Assembly: GCA_022821805.1 (NCBI GenBank)
Contig: JAJECX010000001.1
Coordinates: 186,001-250,000 of the forward strand
Source of the DNA: Anaerolineae bacterium
GTDB lineage: Bacteria; Chloroflexota; Anaerolineae; Aggregatilineales; Phototrophicaceae
DNA: 64,000 nt
Direction: 5' to 3'
A model generated the notes under the pieces. The model worked only from the letters and a program-made list of their open reading frames with translations, was not told the DNA's origin and did not search any database. Each line of letters opens with the position of its first letter. Position 1 is the first letter of the stretch. Shown here in pieces: positions 1 to 8,414 of the stretch. The position numbers were made by a program, and so were the translations under genes.

Positions 1-460
1 ATTCGACAATGGCCGGTTCAATGTTCAGCGAGCGGAGCGCGGTGTCTTGCGCCGCCCACATACGGTCTTTTGCCGCTGCCGTATCGTGCGCGAAACCCAA
101 GAGATGCAGCGTCCCGTGTATCACCAGCAGGCACAGGATATCATCCAATTCAGCGTCTGTCGCGCCGGCTTGGGTGGACACATAATCATGCGCAATGACA
201 ATGTCGCCAAGATATTTTCTCGTCTCGCCAGCCTCCTGCGGCAAGGGGTTTGCTGGAAACGAGAGTACATCCGTAGGGGCGTCGATGCAGGCGTACTTCA
301 TGTTCAGCGCCTTGATCGCGCTGGCATCAGTGAGCGCAATGCAAAGGCTGGCATCTTGTTCCTTGGCATGAGACGCCAGTATGGCGCGCGTCGCCTGCAC
401 CAGGCGGTCGCTGTCGATGGGATAGCGGTTGGGATTCTGAAGCTCGACGCCGTCGTTCAA
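1..460 (-). CDS. ybeY: YbeY endoribonuclease / rRNA maturation factor (partial, 3' end beyond window)
   Basis: A frame open from the left edge to about 460 encodes a YbeY protein, the zinc-dependent RNase that matures the 16S rRNA 3' end and takes part in ribosome quality control. The diagnostic zinc motif reads HGTLHLLGFAHD, against the family pattern HGxLHLxGyDH, so the three His ligands are present but the usual Asp before the last His is Ala. Upstream the frame reads DVLSFP and LGDIVIA, both typical of the family. The best start is TTG at 460, which overlaps the TGA stop of the preceding pgpH-like gene and suggests translational coupling. No ATG lies near the expected N-terminus. The C-terminus runs off the window. 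The order yqeY, HD-domain protein, ybeY is common in bacteria. Confidence 0.85.
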   Translation of the reverse strand, partial: MNDGVELQNPNRYPIDSDRLVQATRAILASHAKEQDASLCIALTDASAIKALNMKYACIDAPTDVLSFPANPLPQEAGETRKYLGDIVIAHDYVSTQAGATDAELDDILCLLVIHGTLHLLGFAHDTAAAKDRMWAAQDTALRSLNIEPAIVE

Positions 461-2928
461 GTGGATGAATCCGCTTCTTCAGTACGCTTTCCACGTTCGG
501 CACGCTGGGGCGACTTGTGGCCATTGCGCTTCGGCAAGCGCGGCACGTCAAACAATGGCTCGTCGTCCTCCATAATCAGGGATGCGCTGTCGCTTTCCGC
601 TGGCTTCTCAGCGTTCTCCAGCGGCATAACATCGTCAGCGTCATTGGCGCGGGAAACAGGCGCCCTGGCGGCATCTTGCGCGCGCTTTGCGATCATCGAA
701 ATATCGTCCCGCTTGGCTTCACGAGGGGCGGTGGTTTCAGCGGGATCCGGTTCAATCTGTTTGGTCCGCGCGCCATTGCCATTAGCTGGTTCAGCCGTTG
801 GCGCGCTTGGAGATTGGATTGCCTTGGTGTAGTCAATGCGCGGATGAAACAGTCCGCGGAATATCTCGATGAAAGTCGCTTCGATCTTGCGCAAGTCATT
901 TAGCGTCAGCATAGACGAATCCAACTGTCCCTTGTTGCGCTTGTCTTCAATGATTCCGTGCACGAGATCGGCGATGTCCTCGTTGCTTTGTGGCTTCACC
1001 GCTCGAATCGCCGATTCACAGCTGTCCGCCATCATCAGAATCGCGGTTTCCCGGCTCTGCGGTATCGGTCCCGGATAAGAAAAGTCGGCCCGATCGACTC
1101 CGGCTTCATCGCCGGCATCGGCGAGCGCCCGCTGATAAAACACGAAGACCTGCGTCGTTCCATGATGTTCGCGAATGAACTCTCGTATGCGATTGGGAAG
1201 ATTATATTTCTTGGCGATTTGATCGCCTTCGATAACGTGGTTGATGATGATGTCAGCGCTGCGATACGGATCATCCAAGGCGTCATGCGGATTGTGAATA
1301 TGCTGCTGATTTTCGGTGAAGAAAAACGGATTGCTCATCTTGCCGATGTCGTGATAGAGCGCGGCGACATGTGTCATCTGCGCATCGGCGCCGATTGCGT
1401 CTGCCGCTTGCTCCGCCAGGTTCGCCACCTGCAGCGAATGTTGATAACTGCCCGGCGCCTCACGCAGGAGACGTTGCAAAAGCTCTTTGCTAGGCTGACT
1501 CAAGTCCATCAGCTTGAAGGGCGTCGGCAGGTTCAGCAGTACTGTGAGCGCATACATCACGCCGAAGGATGTTGTCGGCGCGATCAGCACGCCGCTGAAA
1601 AACGCTTGGAGCAGGCTTGTGGCGTTTTGCCCGTCAAATCCCACTTGCAGCGCAAATATCGCAACTACCGAGGCGTTTGCCAAACCAACGAATAAGCCCG
1701 CCACAAAATAATTGTTCAGGCGCCCGGCATTTCGCAGCGATAATATGGCGGCGATGTTGCCTGCCGCAATTAGGCTGGCGATTTCGAGTGAAGGGCTTCG
1801 ACTCAGCAAACCGCCCAGGAAAGCGAAGCCCACTGCGCCGACGATGGCGAGGTTTGGCGTACTTATAGCCAAATAAACTATGCCGAGAGCGGCCGCCGGC
1901 ATCAAGTATATGTTAGCGATTCCAAACATACGCATAGCGACCAGCGCGACCAGAAAGAGGAAAGCGATCAACAACAGGTCTTTACGGCTCTGCCAGATCA
2001 GGTGTTGTTCAAACCGACTGATGTACAAGCCGAACAGCGCGACTACCAAGACGCTCGCCAGCAGCGCTCGCAAAATATGGGCGCCGCGATTGCTGGTCTG
2101 CGCTAGCAAACCCAATTCATTCAGCGCTTCAAAGGACAGGCTGTCGATCGGCTGGTTGGCCGGCGCGACGATCTGCCCGGCGATGAATTGGCGTTGCTGG
2201 GATTCGACGCTGTTGAGCGCTTCCGCTCGGTCAATCGCGGTCTGCTCGGGGTTTTCAAATGTGTTTGCCCGCATGACATCAGCGGTGATCAAGGTGACGA
2301 TATTGCTTTCTTGCGGGGTCAATCTCAGACTTACCTGGGTCGGCAATTGCTCGCGCGCTTTTTTCAGGTCGGCGGCGCGGATCTCGTCGCGCATAACGCG
2401 CTCGAGAACGGAAATGATCTCGCTTCGCACCTGCAGCCAGCTGTCGTCCGGCAATTGCAGGATGGCAATTATGGCATCTTCATTTTTGTTCAACTGTAGC
2501 GATGTTATCGCCTTGATATCGGCGATCTGACGTTCCAGGCTCGCGTAGGAGTCGCCACGTACATTGTCTATGTAAGCAAGGATGGTTTCGGTCAATTCAC
2601 GCTGATGTCGCGCGACATTGGGGTCCGGCGGATAGAATACTGGCGGTACCTGGCTCAAAGCCTTGTTGCGTTCCTGCTCGGTGAGTATCTCGCTGGCGAA
2701 AGAACGTTCTTCGCGCGCGATGATGTCTTCCGTCGGAACCGATCCTAATGTCAGGTTGGCGACGCTGTTGAATTCAAGAAAAATGTCATCAAAAGCCACT
2801 ATCAGCGTGCAGCAAAGCGCAAATGCGGCGGCAGCGACAATGGAAGACAGGATGAGAACGAAGGACTGCGTCCTGCGGGGATCCATATTGAAGCGCTCGT
2901 CGAGCAAGTTGGAGAACCGAAGGGCCAC
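457..2928 (-). CDS. PgpH-type 7TM-HD protein, probable cyclic-di-AMP phosphodiesterase
   Basis: An 823-residue membrane protein of the PgpH / 7TMR-HDED class. One N-terminal membrane segment (about residues 22-45) is followed by an extracytoplasmic 7TM-HDED-like domain to about 280, a cluster of hydrophobic segments (about 283-470), and a cytoplasmic HD domain. The HD domain shows H498, the H526-D527 pair inside HDIGK, and later conserved His residues. In Listeria PgpH this domain hydrolyses the second messenger c-di-AMP, so the same role is inferred here. The last 100 or so residues are low-complexity and charged. The GTG at 2928 lies four bases after the yqeY stop; an ATG at 2886 is an alternative start. 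The gene is followed by ybeY with overlapping stop and start. Confidence 0.88.
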   Translation of the reverse strand: MALRFSNLLDERFNMDPRRTQSFVLILSSIVAAAAFALCCTLIVAFDDIFLEFNSVANLTLGSVPTEDIIAREERSFASEILTEQERNKALSQVPPVFYPPDPNVARHQRELTETILAYIDNVRGDSYASLERQIADIKAITSLQLNKNEDAIIAILQLPDDSWLQVRSEIISVLERVMRDEIRAADLKKAREQLPTQVSLRLTPQESNIVTLITADVMRANTFENPEQTAIDRAEALNSVESQQRQFIAGQIVAPANQPIDSLSFEALNELGLLAQTSNRGAHILRALLASVLVVALFGLYISRFEQHLIWQSRKDLLLIAFLFLVALVAMRMFGIANIYLMPAAALGIVYLAISTPNLAIVGAVGFAFLGGLLSRSPSLEIASLIAAGNIAAILSLRNAGRLNNYFVAGLFVGLANASVVAIFALQVGFDGQNATSLLQAFFSGVLIAPTTSFGVMYALTVLLNLPTPFKLMDLSQPSKELLQRLLREAPGSYQHSLQVANLAEQAADAIGADAQMTHVAALYHDIGKMSNPFFFTENQQHIHNPHDALDDPYRSADIIINHVIEGDQIAKKYNLPNRIREFIREHHGTTQVFVFYQRALADAGDEAGVDRADFSYPGPIPQSRETAILMMADSCESAIRAVKPQSNEDIADLVHGIIEDKRNKGQLDSSMLTLNDLRKIEATFIEIFRGLFHPRIDYTKAIQSPSAPTAEPANGNGARTKQIEPDPAETTAPREAKRDDISMIAKRAQDAARAPVSRANDADDVMPLENAEKPAESDSASLIMEDDEPLFDVPRLPKRNGHKSPQRAERGKRTEEADSST

Positions 2929-2932
2929 AGCT

Positions 2933-3379
2933 CTAACTCAGATATTCTCTCACGATCGCGTTGACCGCCTTGCCATCGGCTAATCCCTTCACCTTTGGCA
3001 TAACCGTCCTCATAACTTGCCCCAGCTCTTTCATTGAGGTGGCGCCGATTTCGGAAATTGCGTCCAGAATGATGGGCTTCAGTTCTTCGTCGCTTAGTTG
3101 CTTCGGCAGGAATTCTTCGGTCACCGCCAGCTCAATGCGCTCGGCTGCGGCGTCATCGCTGCGCCCGGCGCCTTCAAGCTCAGCAATCGTTTCCCGCCGT
3201 TTCTTCGCCTCTTTTCGCAAGATGTCCATGATGGTCTCATCGTCGAGCTCTTCGCGCCCGTCGACTTCAGCTTGTTTTATCGCGCTCTGCAATAAGCGAA
3301 TCGCGTTCCGGCGCTCGCTGTCATTCGCCTTCATGGCGTCTTTTAGCGCAGTCTGCAATTCTTGCTTCAGGTTTTGCAT
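2933..3379 (-). CDS. YqeY / GatB-tail domain protein
   Basis: A 148-residue protein of the YqeY family, whose fold matches the C-terminal tRNA-binding tail of the amidotransferase subunit GatB. Its role is thought to involve tRNA or amidotransferase function but is not settled. It shows the family hallmarks: an amphipathic N-terminal stretch with AMKANDSERRNAIRLL, a helical middle, and the C-terminal block KGLADGKAVNAIVREYL. The frame is open upstream to 3448, but ATG 3379 gives the family-standard N-terminus and length, so that start was preferred. It sits between mtaB and the pgpH-like gene in one minus-strand operon, four bases ahead of the latter. Confidence 0.88.
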   Translation of the reverse strand: MQNLKQELQTALKDAMKANDSERRNAIRLLQSAIKQAEVDGREELDDETIMDILRKEAKKRRETIAELEGAGRSDDAAAERIELAVTEEFLPKQLSDEELKPIILDAISEIGATSMKELGQVMRTVMPKVKGLADGKAVNAIVREYLS

Positions 3380-3468
3380 ATTTAGGCTTTCGCGATCTGC
3401 CCCCACTTTGGTCCTTCGCCACGCGCTGCGCTTGCCAACGCGCTCCAAGGGTCGCCAAGTCTTTACCG

Positions 3469-4752
3469 CTACTGTGGCGCAATCTCCTTCACTGTACCAT
3501 GAATCGCGCCCTCAGTGTATGTGCCGAGTTGAGTCGTCGTGATGATGTTGGTCAAGTCGCGCGGATGAGTCGTTCGGACGCGCATGTAGTTGTCCGTATA
3601 GCCGGTGACAATATATCCTTCGGGCGCCGCGCCGCTAACTTGCTCCCAGAGCACTTCGCTCCGCCTGCCATATTGCGATTGGGCGAATCGCTGCTCCATC
3701 TGCCGCGACAGCGACAATAATCGGGCGCTGCGATCTTTCTTTGTTCGCTTGTTGATCTGGTTTCGCATGCGGCTGGCTGGCGTACCGGGACGGCTGCTAT
3801 ATCGGAAGATGTGCAAACCGCCAAAGCCCATTTCACGGATGAAACTTTCGGACTGCTCAAATTCGTCATCCGTCTCGCCCGGGAAGCCGACGATGACATC
3901 GGTTGTGATGCGCAGAGACGGAATCGCGGCGCGAGCCGACTTGACAAGCGCCCGAAACTGACGCTGATCAGTATTCCGCCGCATCCGCCGCAGGGTGGCG
4001 TCGCAGCCGCTTTGCAAGGGCAGATGCAGATGAGGGCAGAGTCGCCGGTTTGCCCATAGAGAGAAGAAATTCGGCGCCAGGTCCCAGGGTTCTAACGATG
4101 ACAGGCGCAGACGCGGAATGTCGGTATCGCATAGCAGCGCCTTGACGAGATGGGTCAGTCCATCGCGGTCGCCCAGGTCGTAGCCGTAACTGCCCAGATG
4201 GACGCCGGTCAACACGGCTTCCTGATATCCCGAGCGGTTCAGATAGTTGACCTCGCGCACGACTTCTTCAATCGAACGACTGGCGCCCGCGCCGCGCGCA
4301 ATTGTCGTGACACAGAAGGTGCAAGCGTTGTCACAGCCGTCTTGGACCTTGACGAAGGCGCGTGTGCGGCCTAGGCCGGCATCGCGTTCATGGGGTTCGC
4401 TATCGATGATGTCAATTTTCTCGCCAGTAATCTGGGAGACCAAGTGCGACTTGCTGGCATTGTCAACGACACGCCGCACGCCGGGCAGGCGGCTGATGTC
4501 ACGCGGCGCGATCTGAGCGTAACAACCGGTCACCGTAGTCTCGCCGGCTGGATTCGCCCGCTGAGAATCTCGAATTAGTTTGCGGCTCGTTCTGGTTGCC
4601 TCATTGGTGACGGCGCAAGTATTTATGACGGTGTGGTCCGCTTCGGCGGGCGTGTCAACGATATCGTGTCCAAGTGATCTGAACTGCCGCGCCATGGTGT
4701 CAATCTCGCTTTGATTAAGGCGGCAGCCGACCATCCGCAGGTGGACTTTCAC
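3469..4752 (-). CDS. mtaB: tRNA (t6A37) methylthiotransferase MtaB
   Basis: A radical-SAM methylthiotransferase (427 residues from GTG 4752) that converts t6A at position 37 of certain tRNAs to ms2t6A. The UPF0004 domain carries C10, C46 and C77, which bind the auxiliary [4Fe-4S] cluster. The radical-SAM triad is C140, C144 and C147 in CDNACTFC. A TRAM-like C-terminal region follows. The longer open frame to 4920 translates into Arg-rich nonsense lying inside the upstream gene. The GTG at 4752 overlaps the TGA of that gene in a GTGA arrangement, a standard sign of coupled translation, and begins directly with the family's N-terminal VKVHLRMVGC. Confidence 0.92.
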   Translation of the reverse strand: MKVHLRMVGCRLNQSEIDTMARQFRSLGHDIVDTPAEADHTVINTCAVTNEATRTSRKLIRDSQRANPAGETTVTGCYAQIAPRDISRLPGVRRVVDNASKSHLVSQITGEKIDIIDSEPHERDAGLGRTRAFVKVQDGCDNACTFCVTTIARGAGASRSIEEVVREVNYLNRSGYQEAVLTGVHLGSYGYDLGDRDGLTHLVKALLCDTDIPRLRLSSLEPWDLAPNFFSLWANRRLCPHLHLPLQSGCDATLRRMRRNTDQRQFRALVKSARAAIPSLRITTDVIVGFPGETDDEFEQSESFIREMGFGGLHIFRYSSRPGTPASRMRNQINKRTKKDRSARLLSLSRQMEQRFAQSQYGRRSEVLWEQVSGAAPEGYIVTGYTDNYMRVRTTHPRDLTNIITTTQLGTYTEGAIHGTVKEIAPQ

Positions 4753-5678
4753 AAGTTGACATCCTCGTCGTCCGGAGCAGCCGGGCTGAAAACAAGCGCA
4801 TTGTCGAACCGGACGGCCACGCCACCGCCGCCGGTCGCCGTGGATTGCGCAATGAGGCCGAGCTTCCCGCTTATGCCTGGCTCGTCGCGGTAGCTGTCGC
4901 GCATAGCGCCGTCGATGCATTGGCCGCCGACGAAAGTGCTCGTGGCGCTCGGGTCATTCGAAATACACAGTGGCGCCAGAGCGCCGTTGATGTAGAAGTG
5001 ATAGCTCGCGTCGCGGGCGGTCACACGAATGGCGTTCACTGCGCCGAGACCTTGTTTGATTAGCGGCGAGGAAATCCAGGCGCTGAGCGGCTTCGTCTGG
5101 TCTCCTCCAATCTTCCAGAGCGAATAATAACCATCGCTGCTGATCAAGAAAGCAAAGTAACCCCCGCTTTCAGTTGGTGCGAAGGCTTGACGAAGCGCCG
5201 CGCCAGCAATTGGAAGCAGATCGCCGATCCCGCACAGAATGACAGCCGGTAGATCGCAGGCGTCATCCGCGGCGTCGCGCAGGTGAAATACGACTCCGAA
5301 GGCATTGTCGATCGGTCCGGCATGGGCAACTGCGCTCACGCTCAAGTCAAAGTCGCGAAAGCGATGGCGCGCGGCGGACCAGGTCGCCGTCTGCGGAGCC
5401 GTCACCCGGAGCTCAAGCTGCTCATCGCTGACGGTCGCGCTTTGCTGTCCCGAATACAAATCCCACTCATCGGTGAATCCGGTGAAAGCGGAGACAAAAA
5501 GCAACTCGCCCGGAGCGCCTTCGAGGACGCGACTTTTTTTCGATTGCGCCGCGTAGTATAGATTTGCGGCAATCACGGCGCCCGCCAGCAGGATGGCAAT
5601 CGCGAGCAGGATCCCGCGTTTGGGCCATATCCTGGAGGAACGAAATCCTGGATTAGAAGATGCTGTCACGCTGCCCAC
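4749..5678 (-). CDS. membrane-anchored protein with a probable concanavalin-like (LamG / DUF1080-type) domain
   Basis: A 309-residue protein with a short basic N-terminus, one membrane segment (about residues 21-47) and an extracellular domain. Features of the domain such as GFTDEWDLYSGQ, repeated beta-strand spacing, FGVVFHLRD and YSLWKIGG, and the closing GGVAVRFDNALV, resemble the jelly-roll fold of family-16-like or 3-keto-disaccharide-hydrolase proteins common in Chloroflexota. No catalytic residues can be assigned. It is the first gene of the operon leading into mtaB and shares a 3-base overlap with it. The GTG start has no strong ribosome-binding site; a second GTG nine bases downstream is possible. 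Confidence 0.6.
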   Translation of the reverse strand: MGSVTASSNPGFRSSRIWPKRGILLAIAILLAGAVIAANLYYAAQSKKSRVLEGAPGELLFVSAFTGFTDEWDLYSGQQSATVSDEQLELRVTAPQTATWSAARHRFRDFDLSVSAVAHAGPIDNAFGVVFHLRDAADDACDLPAVILCGIGDLLPIAGAALRQAFAPTESGGYFAFLISSDGYYSLWKIGGDQTKPLSAWISSPLIKQGLGAVNAIRVTARDASYHFYINGALAPLCISNDPSATSTFVGGQCIDGAMRDSYRDEPGISGKLGLIAQSTATGGGGVAVRFDNALVFSPAAPDDEDVNL

Positions 5679-5765
5679 CGCGCCAATTCCGAGGCCAACT
5701 CGGCAATCTTAACACAGCGCGCCAGAGTCGTAAACGACATAGCCACCGCGACGTTTCAAATGGAC

Positions 5766-5794
5766 TTGACAGCGTGCCTGGAAGGCGATAGAGT
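5766..5794 (+). promoter_or_regulatory. sigma-70-type promoter of the aspartate kinase leader
   Basis: A perfect -35 hexamer TTGACA (5766-5771), a 17-base spacer and TAGAGT (5789-5794, four of six consensus bases) predict transcription starting near 5801. That leaves about 25 untranslated bases before the leader peptide at 5826 and places the whole attenuator within the transcript. Confidence 0.75.
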
Positions 5795-5825
5795 ACCCGC
5801 GTATTACGGTTCAGATGGAATGACC

Positions 5826-5915
5826 ATGTCCAGCAAAGCGGTCGCCGCCACTACTGCCATCACCATGACTACCATGCGCATAGGCGCGCAACGTGGGGGT
5901 TTCCTCTTGCTGTAA
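5826..5915 (+). CDS. 29-residue Thr/Ile/Met-rich leader peptide
   Basis: A short frame, ATG 5826 to TAA 5913-5915. Residues 9-19 read TTAITMTTMRI, so nine of eleven codons specify Thr, Ile or Met, the end products of the aspartate pathway. This closely resembles the E. coli thr operon leader peptide in composition. It lies between a good promoter and an intrinsic terminator ahead of aspartate kinase. The ribosome-binding site is weak (GGA six bases before the ATG). A role as the sensing element of a transcription attenuator is inferred from composition and position. Confidence 0.72.
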   Translation: MSSKAVAATTAITMTTMRIGAQRGGFLLL

Positions 5916-5973
5916 ACAGGTGTAATCAAGCAGCAAACAGGCGCGTGGAAAACCTCCAGGCGCCTGTTTTGTT
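5894..5973 (+). terminator. attenuator: intrinsic terminator with a competing antiterminator pairing
   Basis: Bases 5935-5944 pair perfectly with 5960-5969 (10 bp, 15-base loop), followed by a T-rich run to 5973: an intrinsic terminator 24 bases before the aspartate kinase ATG. The end of the leader-peptide frame (5894-5904, TGGGGGTTTCC) can instead pair with the terminator loop (5947-5958, GGAAAACCTCCA) through 11 pairs with one G-U and one bulged A. The two helices are not compatible. A second copy of AAACAGG at 5914-5920 could also compete for the 3' arm of the terminator. Confidence 0.72.
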
Positions 5974-5996
5974 TCCACGAATCTAGGGGGACATTG

Positions 5997-7442
5997 ATGG
6001 CTAGGCTAACGATGAAATTCGGCGGCACTTCCGTTGGATCGTCCGCGGCAATCCGGCAAGTCGCGGCAATTATCGGCGATCATCTGGCGCAAGGACATGA
6101 ATTGGCAATTGTTGTTTCGGCGATGGCTGGCGTAACCGATATGCTTCTTGAATCGGCGTCGGCCGCCGCTGCCGGTGGGAAAAACCGGTACGTTGCCATC
6201 AATGCGGCTATTGCCGAGAAGCACCACGCGGTTATCGACGCGCTGATTGCGTCTGAGACAGCGCGGGAGGCGACCCATTATCTAGTGGATGAATTGCTCC
6301 AAGGACAGCTCGAACTATGCGAGGCGGTTCGCATACTGGGCGAAGCGACCCCAAGGATCGCGGACGCGCTCGTTTCTTATGGCGAACGCCTTAGCAGCCG
6401 CGTCATCACCGCAGTCTTGGCCGCAGATGGGCTGCGGGCGCAACAGGTTGACTCCAGCGAATTTGTTGTGACGGACAACGTTTTCCAGAACGCCGACCCG
6501 CTCTGGGATGAGACCGAGTCGCGCATCGTGGATCGACTGCTGCCCGAAATCGAAAACGGCGTCACGCCCATCATTACCGGCTTCATCGGCGCCACGCCCG
6601 ATGGCACGCTGACGACTTTGGGTCGGGGCGGGAGCGATTTCAGCGCGGCGATCTTCGCCGCCTGTTTGGACAGCGATGAATTGGTCATTTGGACCGATGT
6701 CGATGGCGTCATGACGACCGATCCCAGGCTCGACGAGCGGGCGCGCGTCCTGCCTTATGTCTCGTATCAGGAGATTGGCGAGCTCGCCTTTTATGGCGCC
6801 AAAGTGCTGCATCCCAAAACGGTGCAGCCGATCATCAGTCGCGATATTCCGCTGCGTGTGCGCAACACCTTCAACCCGACGCTAGCTGGCACCGTCGTCG
6901 GTTCGCGCGCCCATGCCAGCGAGACTGTGATTAAGGCGGTCACTGGCATTCGCGATGTCTCCATGCTGACGGTCAGCGGACCCGGTATGCTGGGTGTGCC
7001 TGGCATCGCGGGCCGCACCTTCTTGGCGACGGCGAACGCGGGCGCCAGCATTCTAATGATTTCGCAGGCTTCATCCGAGCAGAGCTTCTGCTTCACAGTG
7101 GTCGATCTCTTGGCGCAAAGCGTGAAAGAGGCGGTTGAAGCGGAGTTGCGGCGCGAGATCCTCCACAACGATATCGACAGCGTTGATGTGCTTAGCGATA
7201 TCGTGATCATCACGGTTGTCGGCTCTGGGATGCGTGGAACGCCGGGTGTAGCCGGGCGCGTTTTTTCGCTCTTGGGGGATCACCGCATCAACGTCTTGGC
7301 GATCGCGCAGGGTTCGTCAGAGTGCAGCATTTCGTTCATTGTCGCCGAAGCCGACCTTGAGCGGGCTGTCGGCGAGCTGCATACGCTGGCGCTGGAGACG
7401 GCCGAGAATGATCGTGTCAACGGCATGGCAAGCCCGTATTAA
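5997..7442 (+). CDS. lysC: aspartate kinase
   Basis: A 481-residue monofunctional aspartokinase that phosphorylates L-aspartate, the first step to Lys, Thr, Met and Ile. The N-terminal kinase domain begins with the signature KFGGTSVGS and contains GRGGSDFSAA and TDVDGVMTTDPR. Two ACT-type regulatory repeats follow at the C-terminus (GVPGIAGRTF and GTPGVAGRVF), each with the Gly-Ile/Val-Ala-Gly turn that binds effector amino acids. The ATG at 5997 is preceded by AGGGGG (5985-5990) at good spacing, so it was preferred to the TTG one codon upstream. Upstream attenuation by Thr/Ile/Met is suggested by the leader. The isozyme (threonine- or lysine-inhibited) cannot be told from sequence. Confidence 0.93.
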   Translation: MARLTMKFGGTSVGSSAAIRQVAAIIGDHLAQGHELAIVVSAMAGVTDMLLESASAAAAGGKNRYVAINAAIAEKHHAVIDALIASETAREATHYLVDELLQGQLELCEAVRILGEATPRIADALVSYGERLSSRVITAVLAADGLRAQQVDSSEFVVTDNVFQNADPLWDETESRIVDRLLPEIENGVTPIITGFIGATPDGTLTTLGRGGSDFSAAIFAACLDSDELVIWTDVDGVMTTDPRLDERARVLPYVSYQEIGELAFYGAKVLHPKTVQPIISRDIPLRVRNTFNPTLAGTVVGSRAHASETVIKAVTGIRDVSMLTVSGPGMLGVPGIAGRTFLATANAGASILMISQASSEQSFCFTVVDLLAQSVKEAVEAELRREILHNDIDSVDVLSDIVIITVVGSGMRGTPGVAGRVFSLLGDHRINVLAIAQGSSECSISFIVAEADLERAVGELHTLALETAENDRVNGMASPY

Positions 7443-7451
7443 TGAGACGAA

Positions 7452-8339
7452 TCAGCTTGCGACAAGCTGCTGAAGGATCGCCTGCCAATGGGAGAACAGC
7501 ATGAAGTGACCGGCTTGTGGCTCAAGCCGGTATTGCGCATTCGGGATCATCGCCGCCATGCGCTCGCCGACGCCGGGCGCGCAAAAGCCATCCGCTTCTC
7601 CCCACCAGATATCGACCGGTACACTTATGGACTGCAAGCGGAATCCCCACGGCTTCGTCAGCGTGACCATCTCATCGGCGAGCCTGTCGCTGCCGCCGCT
7701 CCGGATCTCGCCCCAAATGTCGCGCCGGCTGTTGAAGAGGTTGATATTGCTCAGTACTGCTTGATCGGCTGTGGACATCAATCCTCCCAGCTCTTTGATG
7801 AACTGGTCCGGTCCGCGCTGGCTATCAAACCAAAAGAATCCGCGCATCAGCAGCCGGAAGAAGGATTCGTTCCCGCCCGCCAGCTGAAACATGCGCCCGT
7901 AAAAGGGGTGTAAGGCGCGGAAACCTTGTTCATGATCCATGGGCGGCAAGGGTGCGACGATGGCGCAGCGCCTCACAATCTGCGGGAAGCGATAAGCGCA
8001 GGCAAGGGCATAGGGTCCGCCAGCGGAGAAGCCCAGGACGGAAAACCGTTCCAGCTTCATCGCTTTGCTCAGGAGCATGACATCATCGACGACATCCATA
8101 AGGCTGCGACCGCTTTTGCGCGTTGACATGCCATAGCCGGGTCGATCCACGCCGATCAAGCGGATGCCCAAACGCGCGAGGATGGAATCGTCCGGATGCC
8201 GCAGGTTCCGGTTGCCCCAGAGGTCATGGAAGAAGATTATCGGTTGGCCATCCGAATCGCCAAATTGAGCGAATCCCAATCGACGGCCGTCTTGCAGTTG
8301 CGCTTGTCGCGCCGTAGCGACTTGTGCCAGCCTGGGCAT
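7452..8339 (-). CDS. alpha/beta-fold hydrolase
   Basis: A 295-residue alpha/beta hydrolase. The nucleophile elbow is GFSAGG with Ser105. An oxyanion-side motif FFHDLWGN lies near residue 37, a probable acid occurs in WWGEADGF, and the catalytic His lies in AGHFMLFSH near the C-terminus. The substrate is unknown; esterase, lipase or haloperoxidase-like activities are all possible. ATG 8339 was chosen because GGAG lies five bases upstream; the longer frame to 8360 has no such signal. It is the last gene of a minus-strand run headed by the aminotransferase at 10433 and ends nine bases from the convergent aspartate kinase stop. Confidence 0.8.
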   Translation of the reverse strand: MPRLAQVATARQAQLQDGRRLGFAQFGDSDGQPIIFFHDLWGNRNLRHPDDSILARLGIRLIGVDRPGYGMSTRKSGRSLMDVVDDVMLLSKAMKLERFSVLGFSAGGPYALACAYRFPQIVRRCAIVAPLPPMDHEQGFRALHPFYGRMFQLAGGNESFFRLLMRGFFWFDSQRGPDQFIKELGGLMSTADQAVLSNINLFNSRRDIWGEIRSGGSDRLADEMVTLTKPWGFRLQSISVPVDIWWGEADGFCAPGVGERMAAMIPNAQYRLEPQAGHFMLFSHWQAILQQLVAS

Positions 8340-8414
8340 AATCTCTCCATCACCGCGCAATAGACGGGCAGATTAGCGGACAATATTCATTCAGAGTAGA
8401 CCGATTCAACGAAA

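Noticed and set aside
4753-4920. N-terminal extension of mtaB
   Set aside because: The extra 56 residues are Arg-rich out-of-frame reading of the upstream gene; GTG 4752 overlaps that gene's stop and matches the family N-terminus.
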